Below, piece by piece: positions 54,993 through 63,682 of a stretch of DNA of 64,000 bases. Made by a program: the position numbers and the translations under genes. The stretch's first letter is position 1; every line of letters begins with the position of its first letter. The notes below the pieces were generated by a model. It ran no database searches. It saw only the letters and a program-made list of their open reading frames with translations, and was not told where the DNA came from. The DNA is from Thermoplasmatales archaeon (GTDB lineage: Archaea; Thermoplasmatota; Thermoplasmata; Thermoplasmatales; Thermoplasmataceae): assembly GCA_027366585.1 (NCBI GenBank), contig DAHXNF010000010.1:89024-153023 (forward strand), in the 5' to 3' direction.

Positions 54993-55982
54993 ATGGAAAA
55001 ACCCCATGTGGCAATAGTCTCCCTTGGAGGCACTATATCAATGGGAAAGAGGGAAGATGTTGGCGTTGTACCTAGCCTGGACGCAGACAGCCTTGTTTCA
55101 TCCCTGCCCGAGTTGAGAGATGTAGCCGACATAACTGCGATCCCCTTCCGGATGGTCGCGTCGTCCGGCCTCAGTCTTGCAGATCTACTTGCAGTCAGGG
55201 ATGAGATAGGGAAACTTCTGGATAATGGCACTGACGCCGTTGTATTGACTCAGGGAACAGATACTATTGAAGAGACGTCCTTCCTCCTGAACCTTACTGT
55301 CAAGTCGGATAAGCCAGTGGTCGTCACCGGTGCAATGCGCGACCCGACCACACCTGGATCTGATGGGCAGGCGAATCTTCTGGCTGCAGTTCGAGTTGCT
55401 GCCAGCGGCCTTACCAAGGGTCTTGGAACAGTTGTAGTGATGAACGATGATATCCATCATTCTAAATACGTGAAGAAGACGCATACATCCAATCCAGCTG
55501 CGTTCAGCTCCTTCCCGCTTGGCCCCCTGGGATGGGTTTCCGAGGATCGTGTAAGAATTGCTCTCAAGCCTGCAGCGAATCGTATTATCATTGACGTTGA
55601 TTCGAAGAGCAGGGATAGGGAAGTCCTGATGTTTACAGTACTCCTCGGGGATTCTGGAAAACTTGTAAAGCACGTCGTAGACATGGGATATGACGGGATT
55701 GTGCTTGAGGCAATGGGGGCAGGACATGTCTTTCCTTCTATCGTGGACGACCTGGAAGAACTTGCATCCAGGATACCTGTTGTACTTGCTTCCAGGACAA
55801 GGAACGGGGAAGTACTTTCGAAGACATACGCGTTCCATGGAAGCGAGAGTGATCTGCTCAAACGCGGACTGATATCTGCTGGTGCCCTGAATCCGCTCAA
55901 AGCCAGGATACTGCTCTACCTCCTGCTTCGTGCTGGAAAGTCCATGGAAGAGATCAGATCGATTTTCGAGAACTGGATCTAA
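54993..55982 (+). CDS. ansA: asparaginase (type I/II fold)
   Basis: 329 residues. Hydrolyses asparagine, or a related amide, to ammonia. The two catalytic threonine sites are Thr14 in LGGTISMG and Thr89-Asp90 in TQGTDTIEET. GAMRDPTTPGSDG and DGIVLEAMGAGHV are family blocks. TATA-like AACTTATGAT (54960-54969) is about 25 bases before the ATG, so it has its own promoter. No GatE-like extension is present. Confidence 0.92.
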   Translation: MEKPHVAIVSLGGTISMGKREDVGVVPSLDADSLVSSLPELRDVADITAIPFRMVASSGLSLADLLAVRDEIGKLLDNGTDAVVLTQGTDTIEETSFLLNLTVKSDKPVVVTGAMRDPTTPGSDGQANLLAAVRVAASGLTKGLGTVVVMNDDIHHSKYVKKTHTSNPAAFSSFPLGPLGWVSEDRVRIALKPAANRIIIDVDSKSRDREVLMFTVLLGDSGKLVKHVVDMGYDGIVLEAMGAGHVFPSIVDDLEELASRIPVVLASRTRNGEVLSKTYAFHGSESDLLKRGLISAGALNPLKARILLYLLLRAGKSMEEIRSIFENWI

Positions 55983-56064
55983 TCCTTGAAACAGAGTGCC
56001 TTGCCATAATTGCAGATAGGAAAAAGAATGGATCAGGTTTTATTCATCATGCAATACGGAAAAT

Positions 56065-56508
56065 ATGAAGGTTTCATTCAGGCAAGAGAAGGGCAATGGA
56101 TTTGTTTCTACAGTCGAAGGCAAGGAAAAGATAACGATTGATGATCATTATGCAAACCGGCCGGAATTATACAGCCCTACTGAATTGCTGCTCTTCGCAG
56201 CCGGGGCATGCAGCGGCCCTGATGTACTTGGTATCCTTGAGAAGATGAAGCAGCTTCCGGACAGGTACGAGTGCGAGATCTCAGGCGAACGAATGTCAGA
56301 GTTTCCAAAAATATTCAAGTTTGTAAACGTGCATTACAAGGCCTGGGGAAAGGTCAAGCCTGAAGCGCTCAGGAAGGCTGCCAACCTGTCACTTTCGAAA
56401 TACTGCCATGTCGGGATAACGCTTGCAAGAGCCGGTGTGGATGTTACGTTTTCTTATTCTGTGAACGGTGAAGTTATAGAGGAAATGGTACACCCGGTTG
56501 CTGAATAG
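56065..56508 (+). CDS. OsmC-like peroxidase-family protein
   Basis: 147 residues. The OsmC/Ohr fold with two reactive cysteines, Cys49 (AAGACSGPDVLGIL) and Cys114 (SKYCHVGITLARAG). Reduces organic hydroperoxides or acts as a redox thiol protein. TTTTATTCAT (56038-56047) about 25 bases before the ATG suggests a leaderless message. Confidence 0.88.
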   Translation: MKVSFRQEKGNGFVSTVEGKEKITIDDHYANRPELYSPTELLLFAAGACSGPDVLGILEKMKQLPDRYECEISGERMSEFPKIFKFVNVHYKAWGKVKPEALRKAANLSLSKYCHVGITLARAGVDVTFSYSVNGEVIEEMVHPVAE

Positions 56509-56543
56509 GCTTGGAAAGGAAGTGATCCATGTTCCCTGAAGGA

Positions 56544-57983
56544 TCATTTCTTCGGCCGCATTGTCGGGAATGCTAGTAGTTCCTTTATCGATATATTATC
56601 CGTTAGTATCATGGCAAGCCTGTCGATAGAGAGTCCAATACCTGCGGTTGGCGGCATACCGAACTCGATCGCTTCCAGGAAGCCCTCGTCAGATGGTGGT
56701 GCCTCCGCATCTCCATGCTCCCTCTCCAGTTCCTGCTGCTCAAACTTCCTCCTCTGCTCAATCGGGTCAGTCAGCTCCGAATAGCAGTTGCCTTCCTCCC
56801 TGCCCGCTATGAAGACCTCAAATCTTTCACTGAGCTTCGGATTACCTCTCTTGTCCTTCGTAAGAGGGCACATGTATGAAGGGAAGTCAAGCACGAATGT
56901 CGGGTTGTGGAGGTTTGGCTTAATATACTTGTCGAACAGCCCATCCGCAACATGATATGCATTCACTGTGGAGGTCTTTAATCCCTCGCGGGCTGCAACT
57001 TGCCCTGCCTGATCATCCGTAAGGACAGAAACGTCGATGCCAGAAAGTTTCTTCACCTCTTCGACCCAGTAGACCCTCCTGAATGGTGGAGTGAAGTCCA
57101 GTTCCTTTCCCTGGTACTGGATCCTGTAAGATCCGAAGAGTTCCATGACGAGGGAGGAGATGAGTTCCTCCGTCATGGTCATGAAATCATTGTAGTCCTT
57201 GTAGGCCTCATAGAACTCGACCTGCGTAAACTCTGGATTATGAGTTGAGTCTATATCCTCGTTCCTGAAGTCCTTGGAGACCTCGTAAACTTTCTCCATA
57301 CCGCCGATGATCAACCTCTTCAGGTATAACTCATCCGAGACCCGGAGATAGAAATCTGCGTCCAGTGCCTTGTACCGGGTAACGAAAGGTTCGGCATTCG
57401 CGCCACCGTATGTCGGCTGCAGGATGGGTGTCTCAAATTCAATGTAGCCCCTTGAGTCCAGGAACCTGCGGAAATAGCTGAGTATTCTCGCTCTGGTGAT
57501 AAAATACTTCCTGACCTCTGGATTTGCGGCGAGATCCAGGTGCCTCTTCCTGTACCGCAACTCGGTGTCGCTGAGACCATGGAATTTCTCAGGCATCGGG
57601 CTGAGCGACTTGGATAGAATGATGATCTCGTGACCCTCAATGCTTATCTCACCCCGCTTGGACCTGTTGATTATCCCCTCAATGCCCAGGATGTCACCCA
57701 TATCAACCATGCCGAGCAACTCAAGGGACTCTTTCTTTGTCATCTGCGGCGATGCAAGAACCTGGATCTTGCCGGATGCGTCAAGTATGTCAATGAAGAA
57801 TAGCTGTCCCATGTGCCTGATGCTGACCGCCCTTCCGGCAATTGATGACCTTCTTCCCTGCAGTTCGTCGAAGCGAGCCTTGATCTCCTCGGCATGCATC
57901 TCCTGCCTGAAAGAGTATGGATAAGGATCTATTCCCAAGTCAAGCAGCTTCTTCAGCTTTTCCTGTTTGAATTTATCTATCAT
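56544..57983 (-). CDS. lysS: lysyl-tRNA synthetase, class II
   Basis: 479 residues. N-terminal OB-fold anticodon domain (about 45-140, GRAVSIRHMGQLFFIDI), class II motif 2 (FRNEDIDSTHNPEFTQVEFYEAY) and motif 3 (GIGLSIDRLAMILTD). Many euryarchaea instead use the unrelated class I LysRS. Full length. Confidence 0.96.
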   Translation of the reverse strand: MIDKFKQEKLKKLLDLGIDPYPYSFRQEMHAEEIKARFDELQGRRSSIAGRAVSIRHMGQLFFIDILDASGKIQVLASPQMTKKESLELLGMVDMGDILGIEGIINRSKRGEISIEGHEIIILSKSLSPMPEKFHGLSDTELRYRKRHLDLAANPEVRKYFITRARILSYFRRFLDSRGYIEFETPILQPTYGGANAEPFVTRYKALDADFYLRVSDELYLKRLIIGGMEKVYEVSKDFRNEDIDSTHNPEFTQVEFYEAYKDYNDFMTMTEELISSLVMELFGSYRIQYQGKELDFTPPFRRVYWVEEVKKLSGIDVSVLTDDQAGQVAAREGLKTSTVNAYHVADGLFDKYIKPNLHNPTFVLDFPSYMCPLTKDKRGNPKLSERFEVFIAGREEGNCYSELTDPIEQRRKFEQQELEREHGDAEAPPSDEGFLEAIEFGMPPTAGIGLSIDRLAMILTDNISIKELLAFPTMRPKK

Positions 57984-58131
57984 TCCGGAAGTTTTTCTCC
58001 CCTGGCATAACCAGGCATGTCCGCATCATTGAATGAGGCGCTGGGCTCTGAATAAAAGAAAGACCTTAAGGATCATGGTTTTATTCCTGCCAAGACGTTT
58101 CCTGAAGTATGACCTGATGAGATTTATACAC

Positions 58132-58731
58132 CTATTTTCTGATCCCCACGAGTCTTGTGCGGATAAGAGCCCTCATCCTGACACCAGATATCTCATCTTC
58201 TGCCATCTTTGATGCAAGAACAACAACGAGAACGGGCTTGCCACCTTCCTTCTTTGTGTCAGATATAGTTCTCTTGAGGGTTTCCCCGGTGCTAGCGACG
58301 TCGTCTATGATCACGATATTCTTTCCCTTTACTGAGGCAAAGTTGCTGCTGAATACCCCCTCCTTCCTCGCGGGATGCGGTCTGTAAACAATAAGTTCCT
58401 TGTCAAGGAAATAGGAGACAAGTGTTGCAAAGGGGATGCCGTTGATAGTGATTCCAAGGATTGCGTCGGCAACAATGTTCATGGATGTGGATTCCTCCTC
58501 TATTATGTCGCAGATTGTCTCCGCGAATGCGCTGATCCTGCTTCCGTATACCCCAACAGTCCTCCAGCCAATCTTTACATCCTGAACCGTGGACTCCTTC
58601 AGGAACTCCTTGCTGAGAAGCCAGGTAACGGTATTAACTGAGAGATGTAACTCCGTGGATATCTCCTTATCGGACATGCCCCTATTCTTAAGCTCAAATG
58701 CTCGCTTGTAAAGCTCCTCGATACTTTTCAT
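58132..58731 (-). CDS. gfcR: GfcR-like regulator: helix-turn-helix plus phosphoribosyltransferase domain
   Basis: 199 residues from the ATG at 58731; a GTG three codons earlier (58740) is possible, the TATA box (about 58766-58778) favouring a very short leader. N-terminal HTH (about 1-45, [21 protein letters not shown]) fused to a PyrE-like PRTase with the PRPP loop [12 protein letters not shown]. The orotate-phosphoribosyltransferase-like family includes the haloarchaeal sugar-catabolism regulator GfcR, so it is more likely a regulator than an enzyme. Confidence 0.85.
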   Translation of the reverse strand: MKSIEELYKRAFELKNRGMSDKEISTELHLSVNTVTWLLSKEFLKESTVQDVKIGWRTVGVYGSRISAFAETICDIIEEESTSMNIVADAILGITINGIPFATLVSYFLDKELIVYRPHPARKEGVFSSNFASVKGKNIVIIDDVASTGETLKRTISDTKKEGGKPVLVVVLASKMAEDEISGVRMRALIRTRLVGIRK

Positions 58732-58858
58732 GTTGACCACTTATGATGTGTTGTTATTATTAAGTCATATTATATTTTACTTGTTTTCCATTTTTTGCAT
58801 CAGGAATGGAAAGTCCGGGAGATTCTGCGCTGCCAGGAGCTATGTTTACTGAGACCGC

Positions 58859-59335
58859 CTAGGCTGATCTATCCAGTTCCTTCTTTATTGCTGTTGCGAC
58901 TTCTATGAGTTCTTCCTTTCCTATGAGCCTGCGCTCCCATTTGAGTTGCCTGTCTGAGAACCTTCCCCTGCTCGATATACTTGGTGTTGAGTTGTGGTTG
59001 AATCTGGGGATCATGTGGACGTGATAATGAAAAACAACCTGGTTGGCGCATGATCCGTTATTCTGGCCTACGTTGAGGCCGTCTGCGTCGAGTGCCCTCA
59101 GAAGAATAGGAGAGAGTTTCCTGACGAGGTTGTGAACCCTCATATAGTCTGCAGCTTCGATATCAAGTATGCTCTGGTAGTGCCGTTTAGGAATTACAAG
59201 TAAGTGACCTTTCTCGACTGGGGCGTAATCCATGAAAGCCATCGTATCTTGGTCCTCGAAGACTATGGCAGCATTCCTCTTTGCGACGACGTCGGTGCAG
59301 AAAACGCAATCAGGATCATACATTCGGGTTGACAT
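58859..59335 (-). CDS. HIT-family nucleotide hydrolase
   Basis: 158 residues. Histidine triad HYHVH (His103, 105, 107) and an N-terminal CVFC zinc pair. The family hydrolyses or transfers nucleotidyl groups (for example Ap4A or adenylylated amines). Divergent to the Mrp gene. Confidence 0.93.
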   Translation of the reverse strand: MSTRMYDPDCVFCTDVVAKRNAAIVFEDQDTMAFMDYAPVEKGHLLVIPKRHYQSILDIEAADYMRVHNLVRKLSPILLRALDADGLNVGQNNGSCANQVVFHYHVHMIPRFNHNSTPSISSRGRFSDRQLKWERRLIGKEELIEVATAIKKELDRSA

Positions 59336-59509
59336 TATTTCGCCGATAATAAGGCTTCATTGCCACCTGATCGGCCGACCTGCTTCGCATTTTTCATTTT
59401 CCAAAGATTCGCGGGATCGGGGATGCAGCGTAGTGAACGGCTTTCTGTGGCTTCGGAGGGGTTATATCCGCTCCTGCAATACTCGTGCATGGCGAAGGGA
59501 GAGATCAAG

Positions 59510-60328
59510 ATGAATGAGCCGCCTAAGCTGCAGTTGAATGTTCCTCCTCCGGGAAAGTCCCAGAAGTACAAGGGGGTTAAGCACACGCTGCTGGTGATGA
59601 GCGGCAAGGGTGGAGTAGGAAAGTCCACTGTTGCTGTCAATTTGGCGGTTTCGCTGGCAAAGCTCGGAAAAAAGGTTGGTCTTATTGATGCCGACATAAA
59701 CGGCCCTGACGATCCAAAGATGCTGGGCATTGACAAGGAGAAGCTCTTCGCCAACGACGAAGGTATAATTCCGGCAGAGACAAAGTACGGGGTAAGCATA
59801 ATATCGATGGCATTCCTGTTGACAAACGAAGACACTGCTGTCATCTGGAGAGGCGCTCTCAGGCATAAAGCCGTCCAGCAGTTCCTCGAGGAAGTGAAGT
59901 GGGAAGGCATGGATTATGTCATCATGGATTTCCCTCCCGGCACTGGAGACGAAGCCCTTACTGTCGCGCAGCTTATCCCAGATGCTGAAGGAGTAATCAT
60001 TGTTGCGACGCCTCAGGATATCGCCCTTCTGGACGTAAGGAAAGCAATTAATTTTGCATCTCAGCTGAAGCTCAAGGTCATCGGAATAGTGGAGAACATG
60101 AGCGGACTTGTTTGTCCTCATTGCGGAAAGGAGATCGAGCTGTTTGGGAAGGGAGGTGCAGAAAAACTTGCCAAAAAGCTTGGCATAGACTTTCTGGGGA
60201 GCCTTCCTTTCTTGCCACAGGTGGTGAGCGGCGCAGATTCGGGCATTCCTGGCGTCGAGGTTGATAAGAATTTCGCAGCCCTCTTCAGCGGAATTGCGCA
60301 GAAGGTCGCGAAAAAAGTTGAGAAGTAA
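59510..60328 (+). CDS. apbC: Mrp/NBP35-type iron-sulfur carrier ATPase
   Basis: 272 residues from the ATG at 59510 (MNEPPKLQLN...), eight bases after GGGAG. An ATG at 59489 (MAKGEIK...) is also plausible: a TATA-like TTATAT lies 25 bases before it. Deviant Walker A SGKGGVGKST, Walker B DFPPGTGDE, and a CPHC motif (LVCPHCGKEIELFG) that binds the transferred Fe-S cluster. Assembles or delivers Fe-S clusters. Confidence 0.93.
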   Translation: MNEPPKLQLNVPPPGKSQKYKGVKHTLLVMSGKGGVGKSTVAVNLAVSLAKLGKKVGLIDADINGPDDPKMLGIDKEKLFANDEGIIPAETKYGVSIISMAFLLTNEDTAVIWRGALRHKAVQQFLEEVKWEGMDYVIMDFPPGTGDEALTVAQLIPDAEGVIIVATPQDIALLDVRKAINFASQLKLKVIGIVENMSGLVCPHCGKEIELFGKGGAEKLAKKLGIDFLGSLPFLPQVVSGADSGIPGVEVDKNFAALFSGIAQKVAKKVEK

Positions 60329-60351
60329 CCGCCAGTTGCAGGGATACTTCC

Positions 60352-61362
60352 CTATGGATGTGCCACTGCATATTCTTCAGGATCTGGAAATTGCAGGGTT
60401 CTGACCTGTGTGATGAGGTTAACATGCTTGACTCTTCTTTCCTTCGACCAGTTCTCGAACAATCCGAAGAGAAAGGAATCCTTAGCAGATGTGTCAATAA
60501 TGAAGTTGTTGGTAAGGCCTTTCCCGTCGCAGTGAGAGGTGTAAAAGATTGGTCCGCTGTATTCAAGGATCACGTTAAGAAAAAAGTCATGGAAGTAGCC
60601 GGATTTCAGTAAAATTTCCACAATCTCTGATTCGGGATATAGATGAGTGACATGCATGCTTCCCTTTACTTCTGGTGAATCCAGACGCATAACTATAGTT
60701 TCACTGGAGGAGTCCGAAAACTCCTTTGGTATAATAGTTCCAGTATTCATGAAAAGCCCTTCGTTCTCGATGTCAATTCTGTCATCCATGAATTCCCATC
60801 TTGTCTCGACGAGGGTTAAGTTGCTTGGGCTGTTTCCCTTTTCGAGGTACATCCTGAGAAGATAAGGTATTTTACCGGTGTACCTGCCATAATAGATAAG
60901 ACTAGCATCTGATCTGCTACCAGCCGCAAGGAACCCCAGGACAGCATTGCTGACATCCCTGGAATGGCTCATATCAAATTCAATGCAGAGATAAACGTCT
61001 CCTTGAGTTTGCAGTAAGACGGGTGAAAGCCGGCATCCGGTTATTGCGTTGATGCCATCAATAAAACTTGACATCTCGTCATTCATTGATACTGACATTA
61101 TCTTGTCATGTAGGTCAAATGTTTTGAGCCCGCTTTTCCTAGCATAGTCAACGAGTGCTGCTTTTTCATTTCCGGAGAGGGATTTCTCGTGCCTCCTGTA
61201 GAGATGCCAGTTGCCATTCAGCTTCCCAAGGAAGCTGAACTGATCAGATTCTCCGATTTTAATATCCTTTGCAAGAAGGTATTTTGGGAAAAGTGCATTC
61301 AATCTGATGATAGCACATGAATCTAGTATCTGGATTCCCGGAGATGTCATTCCGGGAAACAT
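60352..61362 (-). CDS. unidentified protein of 336 residues
   Basis: A clean long frame with normal codon use between the Mrp gene and an empty stretch. Soluble, alpha/beta composition, no signal, membrane segment, HTH or metal motif I can see. The ATG at 61362 (or Met5, 61350) follows a minus-strand TTATTAAAT at about 61380-61388. Function not recognised. Confidence 0.65.
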   Translation of the reverse strand: MFPGMTSPGIQILDSCAIIRLNALFPKYLLAKDIKIGESDQFSFLGKLNGNWHLYRRHEKSLSGNEKAALVDYARKSGLKTFDLHDKIMSVSMNDEMSSFIDGINAITGCRLSPVLLQTQGDVYLCIEFDMSHSRDVSNAVLGFLAAGSRSDASLIYYGRYTGKIPYLLRMYLEKGNSPSNLTLVETRWEFMDDRIDIENEGLFMNTGTIIPKEFSDSSSETIVMRLDSPEVKGSMHVTHLYPESEIVEILLKSGYFHDFFLNVILEYSGPIFYTSHCDGKGLTNNFIIDTSAKDSFLFGLFENWSKERRVKHVNLITQVRTLQFPDPEEYAVAHP

Positions 61363-61635
61363 TGCTGATCGATTTAATAACTTATGGCATGTGCCAGATG
61401 TATCGTTGCCAAGTGATGCTAAAAGCGCTCAGCAACGCATTGAAGCTGAAGTTGTTTGTGGATCCATTGAAAGCACGGTGGCCGAGCATACCCGATCAGC
61501 GAGGGCAGATTGGTAAAGGAGATATGTCGGAAAAGGGGTATAAATTATTGATATGAGGCAGGATGATGCATGATAAATTTGCTCTGCACCTAACAATTTC
61601 GGCATGTTTAAGTAAGGTAATCGGATCAAGCGAAA

Positions 61636-62238
61636 TTGGTGCTTTTTACCGTATTGCTGGGAACAGTCGCTCTATTGGGCGGACTTCATATGATAGCACC
61701 AGATCACTGGATCCCCTTAACTGTGGTCTCAAGCAGGCTAAACTACGCAAGGAAAAAAACACTCAACTCAGCAGCAATACTCGGAGCTCTTCATGCAATA
61801 ACTTCCGAGGCAGTTGGAGGCACTGCACTTATCGTTGGAATTCTTCTAGTCAAAAAGTATCTGACCTACCTTGAGATCGCTTCTGTTGTTTTACTTGTGG
61901 CAGTAGGCGTATACTTCATTGTTAATGGCTATACCGAGGAGGAACAAGGGATAGAATATGGAGCAGTTTCATTCAAGTCAATACTTGCAATAAGTGCATT
62001 TCCTGACTTCGCTCTCATTCCTATAATGCTTGCCAGTTCCGCATTGCCGGTAATCAATATTGGAATAATTTTGCTTGCCTTCATAGTTGTTAGTGCAACT
62101 TCCCTGACAATAATGGTTTATGCATCCACAGAGGGTATAACCAGAGCCATTGCAAAGTTACCTCCTCGCTATATTGACTACTTGATGGGTGCAATACTCT
62201 TTGCGACTGGAATAGTTGTATATCTGTCTCTTTTTTGA
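61636..62238 (+). CDS. NicO/UreH-like membrane transporter
   Basis: 200 residues, six membrane segments. Helix 1 carries GGLHMIAPDHWIPL and helix 2 GALHAITSEAVGG, the His/Asp-His pattern of the nickel/cobalt NicO and UreH-type transporters. Starts at TTG 61636 or GTG 61639, 25 bases after a TATA-like GTTTAAGTAA. Metal export or import is likely, ion unknown. The 270 bases before it (61363-61635) hold no convincing gene. Confidence 0.65.
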   Translation: MVLFTVLLGTVALLGGLHMIAPDHWIPLTVVSSRLNYARKKTLNSAAILGALHAITSEAVGGTALIVGILLVKKYLTYLEIASVVLLVAVGVYFIVNGYTEEEQGIEYGAVSFKSILAISAFPDFALIPIMLASSALPVINIGIILLAFIVVSATSLTIMVYASTEGITRAIAKLPPRYIDYLMGAILFATGIVVYLSLF

Positions 62239-62310
62239 GATGGAATAGGCGCGTTTTTCATGAGTTAAGGTGGATGCATCTGTTTACAATGAGACGGGAT
62301 AATTTACTGA

Positions 62311-62403
62311 TACGACATAAAAGACACCGCTGCAGCAATCTGTATAATCTGTGGTATCTTAGGTATCCTGGGAGCCGTTGCTGATAGACATAATGACTTA
62401 TGA
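62311..62403 (+). pseudogene. possible membrane-protein remnant
   Basis: A 30-codon stretch between stops reads ...AICIICGILGILGAVAD..., a typical membrane helix, but it has no start codon. Might be the end of a decayed gene. Rest of the gap 62239-62530 holds a TATA-like element for the next gene only. Confidence 0.2.
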
Positions 62404-62530
62404 TACCTGCCAGATGTAAGGTTGTTAACTTGGGCCATTTGCGTTAGCATTGCATAGGATACGAATATCACCTCTAATAAGGTTAAGCTGTAACCAATCT
62501 TCTATACAAGTTTTGGATCTTCTTAGCATC

Positions 62531-63511
62531 ATGATCGGCACAGAAAGAGTCGCAGTCACTCTTGGCGATCCCGCAGGGATCGGGCCAGAAGTCGTCGCCA
62601 AGGCACTCTCCCTCAATCCACAATTGCTTGATAGGATAGTTCTCTTTGGGAACAGGCGAAATTTTGAACAAACACTGAATTCATGTAAACTTGATGCCTC
62701 CATACTGGATAAGGTTAGGTTTGTGGATGTTCCTGGAGAACGAATTAACCCGGGAATTGTGCAGAAAGAGGCTGGTAGAATTGCAATAGAGTCAATACAG
62801 CTTGCAGTTGAGTCCGTTATGCAGGGTGACCCCGCATCATTGTGCACCGCACCAATAAACAAAGAGTCAATTATCGCGGCCGGTTCTCAAGATATTGATC
62901 ACACTAATATGCTTTCCAAACTCACAGCGTCAAAAAGGGTGTCGACGGTATTCGAGTCAAGGAAGTTGAGAATACTGTTTGCTAACAAACACTTACCACT
63001 CAAGGTAGCAATATCCCAGGTAAGCACCCAAAGCATACTCGATGCCATAGATATGTGCAATGAAGCGCTCCTGGCACTAGGCACGAGAAGAAGAAGGATC
63101 GCAGTGGCAGCCCTAAACCCGCATGCAGGGGAAGGAGGTCTTCTTGGATCCGAGGAAGGAGAAATCATAAGACCAGCCGTTGAGGCAATGCGCAGTAAGT
63201 ATGACGTATCCGGACCATATCCCGCAGATTCCATATTTTACAGGGCTTCAAGGGGCGAGTTTGACATTGTGCTTTCCCTTTATCATGATCAGGGGCACAT
63301 CGCAGCAAAGATGCTTGATTTTCATGGTACAGTGAGCATGAATCTGGGGCTTCCATTCCTGAGGACCTCGGTAGATCATGGTACAGCCTATGAAATTGCA
63401 GGGATGAACAAAGCTAATCCTGCAAGCATGGTTGCAGCAATCAAGACAGCTATGAAGTACTCCGAAAGGTACATGAAACACTTGAAATCCAGCGTTTCTA
63501 AGACAATGTGA
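62531..63511 (+). CDS. pdxA: PdxA-family dehydrogenase (4-hydroxythreonine-4-phosphate dehydrogenase-like)
   Basis: 326 residues from the ATG at 62531 (MIGTERVAVTLGDPAGIGPE...), where the family begins; CTATACAA lies about 25 bases upstream. Metal and substrate motifs: TLGDPAGIGPEVVAKAL, TAPINKESI, ALNPHAGEGGLLG and YHDQGHIAAKML. Archaea make PLP through PdxS/PdxT, so this is more likely the PdxA2 type acting on a threonate- or erythronate-4-phosphate-like compound. Confidence 0.88.
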   Translation: MIGTERVAVTLGDPAGIGPEVVAKALSLNPQLLDRIVLFGNRRNFEQTLNSCKLDASILDKVRFVDVPGERINPGIVQKEAGRIAIESIQLAVESVMQGDPASLCTAPINKESIIAAGSQDIDHTNMLSKLTASKRVSTVFESRKLRILFANKHLPLKVAISQVSTQSILDAIDMCNEALLALGTRRRRIAVAALNPHAGEGGLLGSEEGEIIRPAVEAMRSKYDVSGPYPADSIFYRASRGEFDIVLSLYHDQGHIAAKMLDFHGTVSMNLGLPFLRTSVDHGTAYEIAGMNKANPASMVAAIKTAMKYSERYMKHLKSSVSKTM

Positions 63512-63637
63512 TCTGAGAATCTGTTACATATGGGCGGGACAGTTGTGATAAGATGATTTCTTGAATCTTCCATTTAAAATGATTAAGATATAAGATGCTT
63601 TTTTGTGTTCCTGGCGATGGTATTCACCCTTAAACAG

Positions 63638-63645
63638 AAAAAAAA
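63638..63645 (-). terminator. poly-T terminator after 23S rRNA
   Basis: Eight consecutive T on the minus strand, about 40 bases downstream of the 23S 3' end, as expected for an archaeal T-run terminator. Confidence 0.5.
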
Positions 63646-63682
63646 TATTTTATAACGCCGGTTTAGTTGTATTAGCATTGAT

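Noticed and set aside
61307..61556. Overlapping small frames in the gap before the NicO-like gene
   Set aside because: They overlap the start and promoter of the opposite-strand gene, have no ribosome site or TATA box, and their sequences are not protein-like.
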